From contig OZ250185.1 in the NCBI GenBank assembly GCA_965238265.1, positions 2,356,001 through 2,420,000 of the forward strand: DNA of 64,000 nt, given 5' to 3'. This document shows, piece after piece, positions 62,782 through 64,000 of this stretch. Under the pieces are notes generated by a model. The model worked only from the letters and a program-made list of their open reading frames with translations. It was not told the DNA's origin and searched no databases. Made by a program: the position numbers and the translations under genes. The first letter of the stretch is position 1; the number at the start of each line of letters is the position of its first letter. This stretch comes from JAJDUF01 sp965238265. GTDB lineage: Bacteria; Chloroflexota; UBA11872; UBA12225; JAJDUF01.

Positions 62782-64000
62782 CTAGACCCCGCCATCACCA
62801 GAACCGCTGGCCACCATCTCACGCATCGAATCCGCCGTGATAGAGTCGTCGCTGGCCTGGGCCGGGTCCTCTAGTGTTTCCTGGAGCGAGGCGCCAGGCG
62901 GCACCATTGGCCACACGTTCTCTTCTCGCTCGACCCGGAAATCAATGAGGACCGGACCGTCAATCCGTCGCGCCCACTCATAGGTAGGCATCACCTGATC
63001 GGTCGTCTCGACCCGCTTGGCCGGAATACCGTAGGCCTCGGACAGCTTCACGAAATCCGGATTCTGCATCTCCACCGCCATGTAGCGCTTCTCCCAGAAC
63101 AACTCCTGCCACTGGCGCACCATACCGAGATAGCCGTTGTTCACCAGCGCAATGCGGATCGGGAGCTGCTCCTCGGCGATGACCGCCAACTCCTGCAGCG
63201 TCATCTGGAAGCCGCCATCGCCGGTGACGCACCACACTTCCTCGTCGGGCCGCCCGGCCTGCACACCAATGGACGCCGGCAAGGCATAGCCCATCGGCCC
63301 CAGACCACCGGAGGTGATGTGGGTATTGCGGCGGTCGAAGAAGTAGTGCTGCGCCGCCCACATCTGCGACTGCCCCACGTCCGTGACCAGGATGGCTGCC
63401 CCCTCGGTCGCGTGGTAGAGCTGCCGCAGGATCCATGGCGTACTCATCTTCTCCGTGAACTCGGGCAGGGCCAGCGACGGGTGGGCAATCCGCCACTCGT
63501 TGAGCTTCTGCAACCAGTCCGGGTGCTCGTTCGGCTCGACCTCTTCGAGCAGCTGGCCGAGCACCTGCTTGGCATCACCCACAATCGGCACGGTCGCATG
63601 GACGTTCTTGCCCAGCTCGGCCGGGTCAATGTCAATGTGGATGACCTTGGCGTACGGGGCGAAAGCGTTCAGCCGTCCCGTCACGCGGTCGTCCATCCGC
63701 ATGCCCACGGCGACCATCAGGTCGCAGTCGCTGATGGCCATGTTCGCGTAGTAGGTGCCATGCATCCCCGGGAAGCCAAAGTGCAGCCGATGGGTATCGG
63801 GAAAACCCGAAATACCGAGCAGCGTGGTAATGACGGGAATCTCCGTCTTCTCGGCAAACTCCCGCAGCTCATCGTAGGCTTCGCTGAGGATGATGCCGTG
63901 ACCGGCCAAGATGAGCGGCTTTTTCGCTTGACCGATGAGCTTGGCGGCCTTCCGGACCTGCCGCACGTTGCCGCGGAGCGTCGGCTTGAAGCCCGGGAGA
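62782..64000 (-). CDS. ilvB: Acetolactate synthase large subunit, 5' part outside window
   Basis: The frame is open to the right edge, so about the first third (N-terminal PYR domain) is missing. Visible are the central FAD/nucleotide domain (KKPLILAGHGIILSEAYDEL, MAVGMRMDDRVTG-like VAVGMRMDDRVTGRLNAF) and the TPP-binding domain (ITSGGLGPMGYALPASIG, WCVTGDGGFQMTLQELAVIA with the GDG...N motif ending NNGYLGMVRQWQ). First enzyme of valine/isoleucine synthesis. Confidence 0.96.
   Translation of the reverse strand, partial: LPGFKPTLRGNVRQVRKAAKLIGQAKKPLILAGHGIILSEAYDELREFAEKTEIPVITTLLGISGFPDTHRLHFGFPGMHGTYYANMAISDCDLMVAVGMRMDDRVTGRLNAFAPYAKVIHIDIDPAELGKNVHATVPIVGDAKQVLGQLLEEVEPNEHPDWLQKLNEWRIAHPSLALPEFTEKMSTPWILRQLYHATEGAAILVTDVGQSQMWAAQHYFFDRRNTHITSGGLGPMGYALPASIGVQAGRPDEEVWCVTGDGGFQMTLQELAVIAEEQLPIRIALVNNGYLGMVRQWQELFWEKRYMAVEMQNPDFVKLSEAYGIPAKRVETTDQVMPTYEWARRIDGPVLIDFRVEREENVWPMVPPGASLQETLEDPAQASDDSITADSMREMVASGSGDGGV

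Overview
The window is high-GC bacterial chromosome that reads like a member of the Chloroflexota, probably close to Thermomicrobia. That placement is inferred from the proteome style: envelope proteins with a C-terminal GYP/VQYFQRARFE-type repeat, an ECF sigma factor with a large extracytoplasmic anti-sigma protein, a fused membrane/spermidine-synthase protein and a 16S gene not linked to 23S. Coding density is high. The spacers are full of short palindromic dispersed repeats of at least six families, and several genes end inside them.

Layout. 0-2.5 kb: end of a SpoIID-like protein and a phytanoyl-CoA-dioxygenase-like gene. 2.5-4.5 kb: a complete IS1595-family element with exact 26-bp inverted ends, an 8-bp target duplication, a consensus transposase promoter, and an oppositely oriented operon of three small passenger genes with its own promoter. 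4.6-15.3 kb: a small frameshifted gene pair, sigma/anti-sigma pair, lysine 2,3-aminomutase-like enzyme, ATP-grasp-like protein, Rid protein, tyrosine recombinase, DUF433/DUF5615 pair, XRE regulator, and DNA alkyltransferase. 15.5-20.5 kb: rpsO, pnp, dapB, dapA. 22-27 kb: uracil-DNA glycosylase, mutM and polA. 27-31 kb: a Fur-family regulator and a cbiMNQO metal transporter with a promoter/operator-like site between them. 31-34.3 kb: a short and a full-length membrane/spermidine synthase-like paralogue around two small genes. 34.4-38.3 kb: a decayed region holding a multiply frameshifted SF2 helicase and a scrambled cas6 remnant. 38.3-42.1 kb: MoxR ATPase, MazG fusion and an oxidoreductase.

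42.2-44.7 kb is an RNA locus: promoter, a 26-bp processing stalk around a solitary 16S rRNA, then RNase P RNA and an initiator tRNA only 8 nt apart, closed by a strong terminator. No 23S or 5S follows. 44.8-53.7 kb: SMP-30 protein, DinG-like helicase, RdgB, an amidohydrolase overlapping a HEPN/nucleotidyltransferase pair, a small leaderless gene truncated by a stop codon, and a cell-wall amidase. 54-55.3 kb is a short AT-richer accessory patch. 55.4-64 kb, all on the minus strand, is a branched-chain amino acid cluster: ilvB-ilvN-ilvC-leuA-leuC-leuD, a HicB-like gene, then a citramalate-synthase-type gene. ilvB runs off the right edge and the SpoIID-like gene off the left edge.

No CRISPR array, 23S/5S rRNA, B12 riboswitch or prophage was found. 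The most unusual items are the 16S-rnpB-tRNA arrangement, the cargo-carrying IS1595 element, the paired leaderless small genes, the decayed cas6/helicase region, an in-frame palindrome inside a coding gene, and a copy of the dapA 3' end inside a neighbouring gene.
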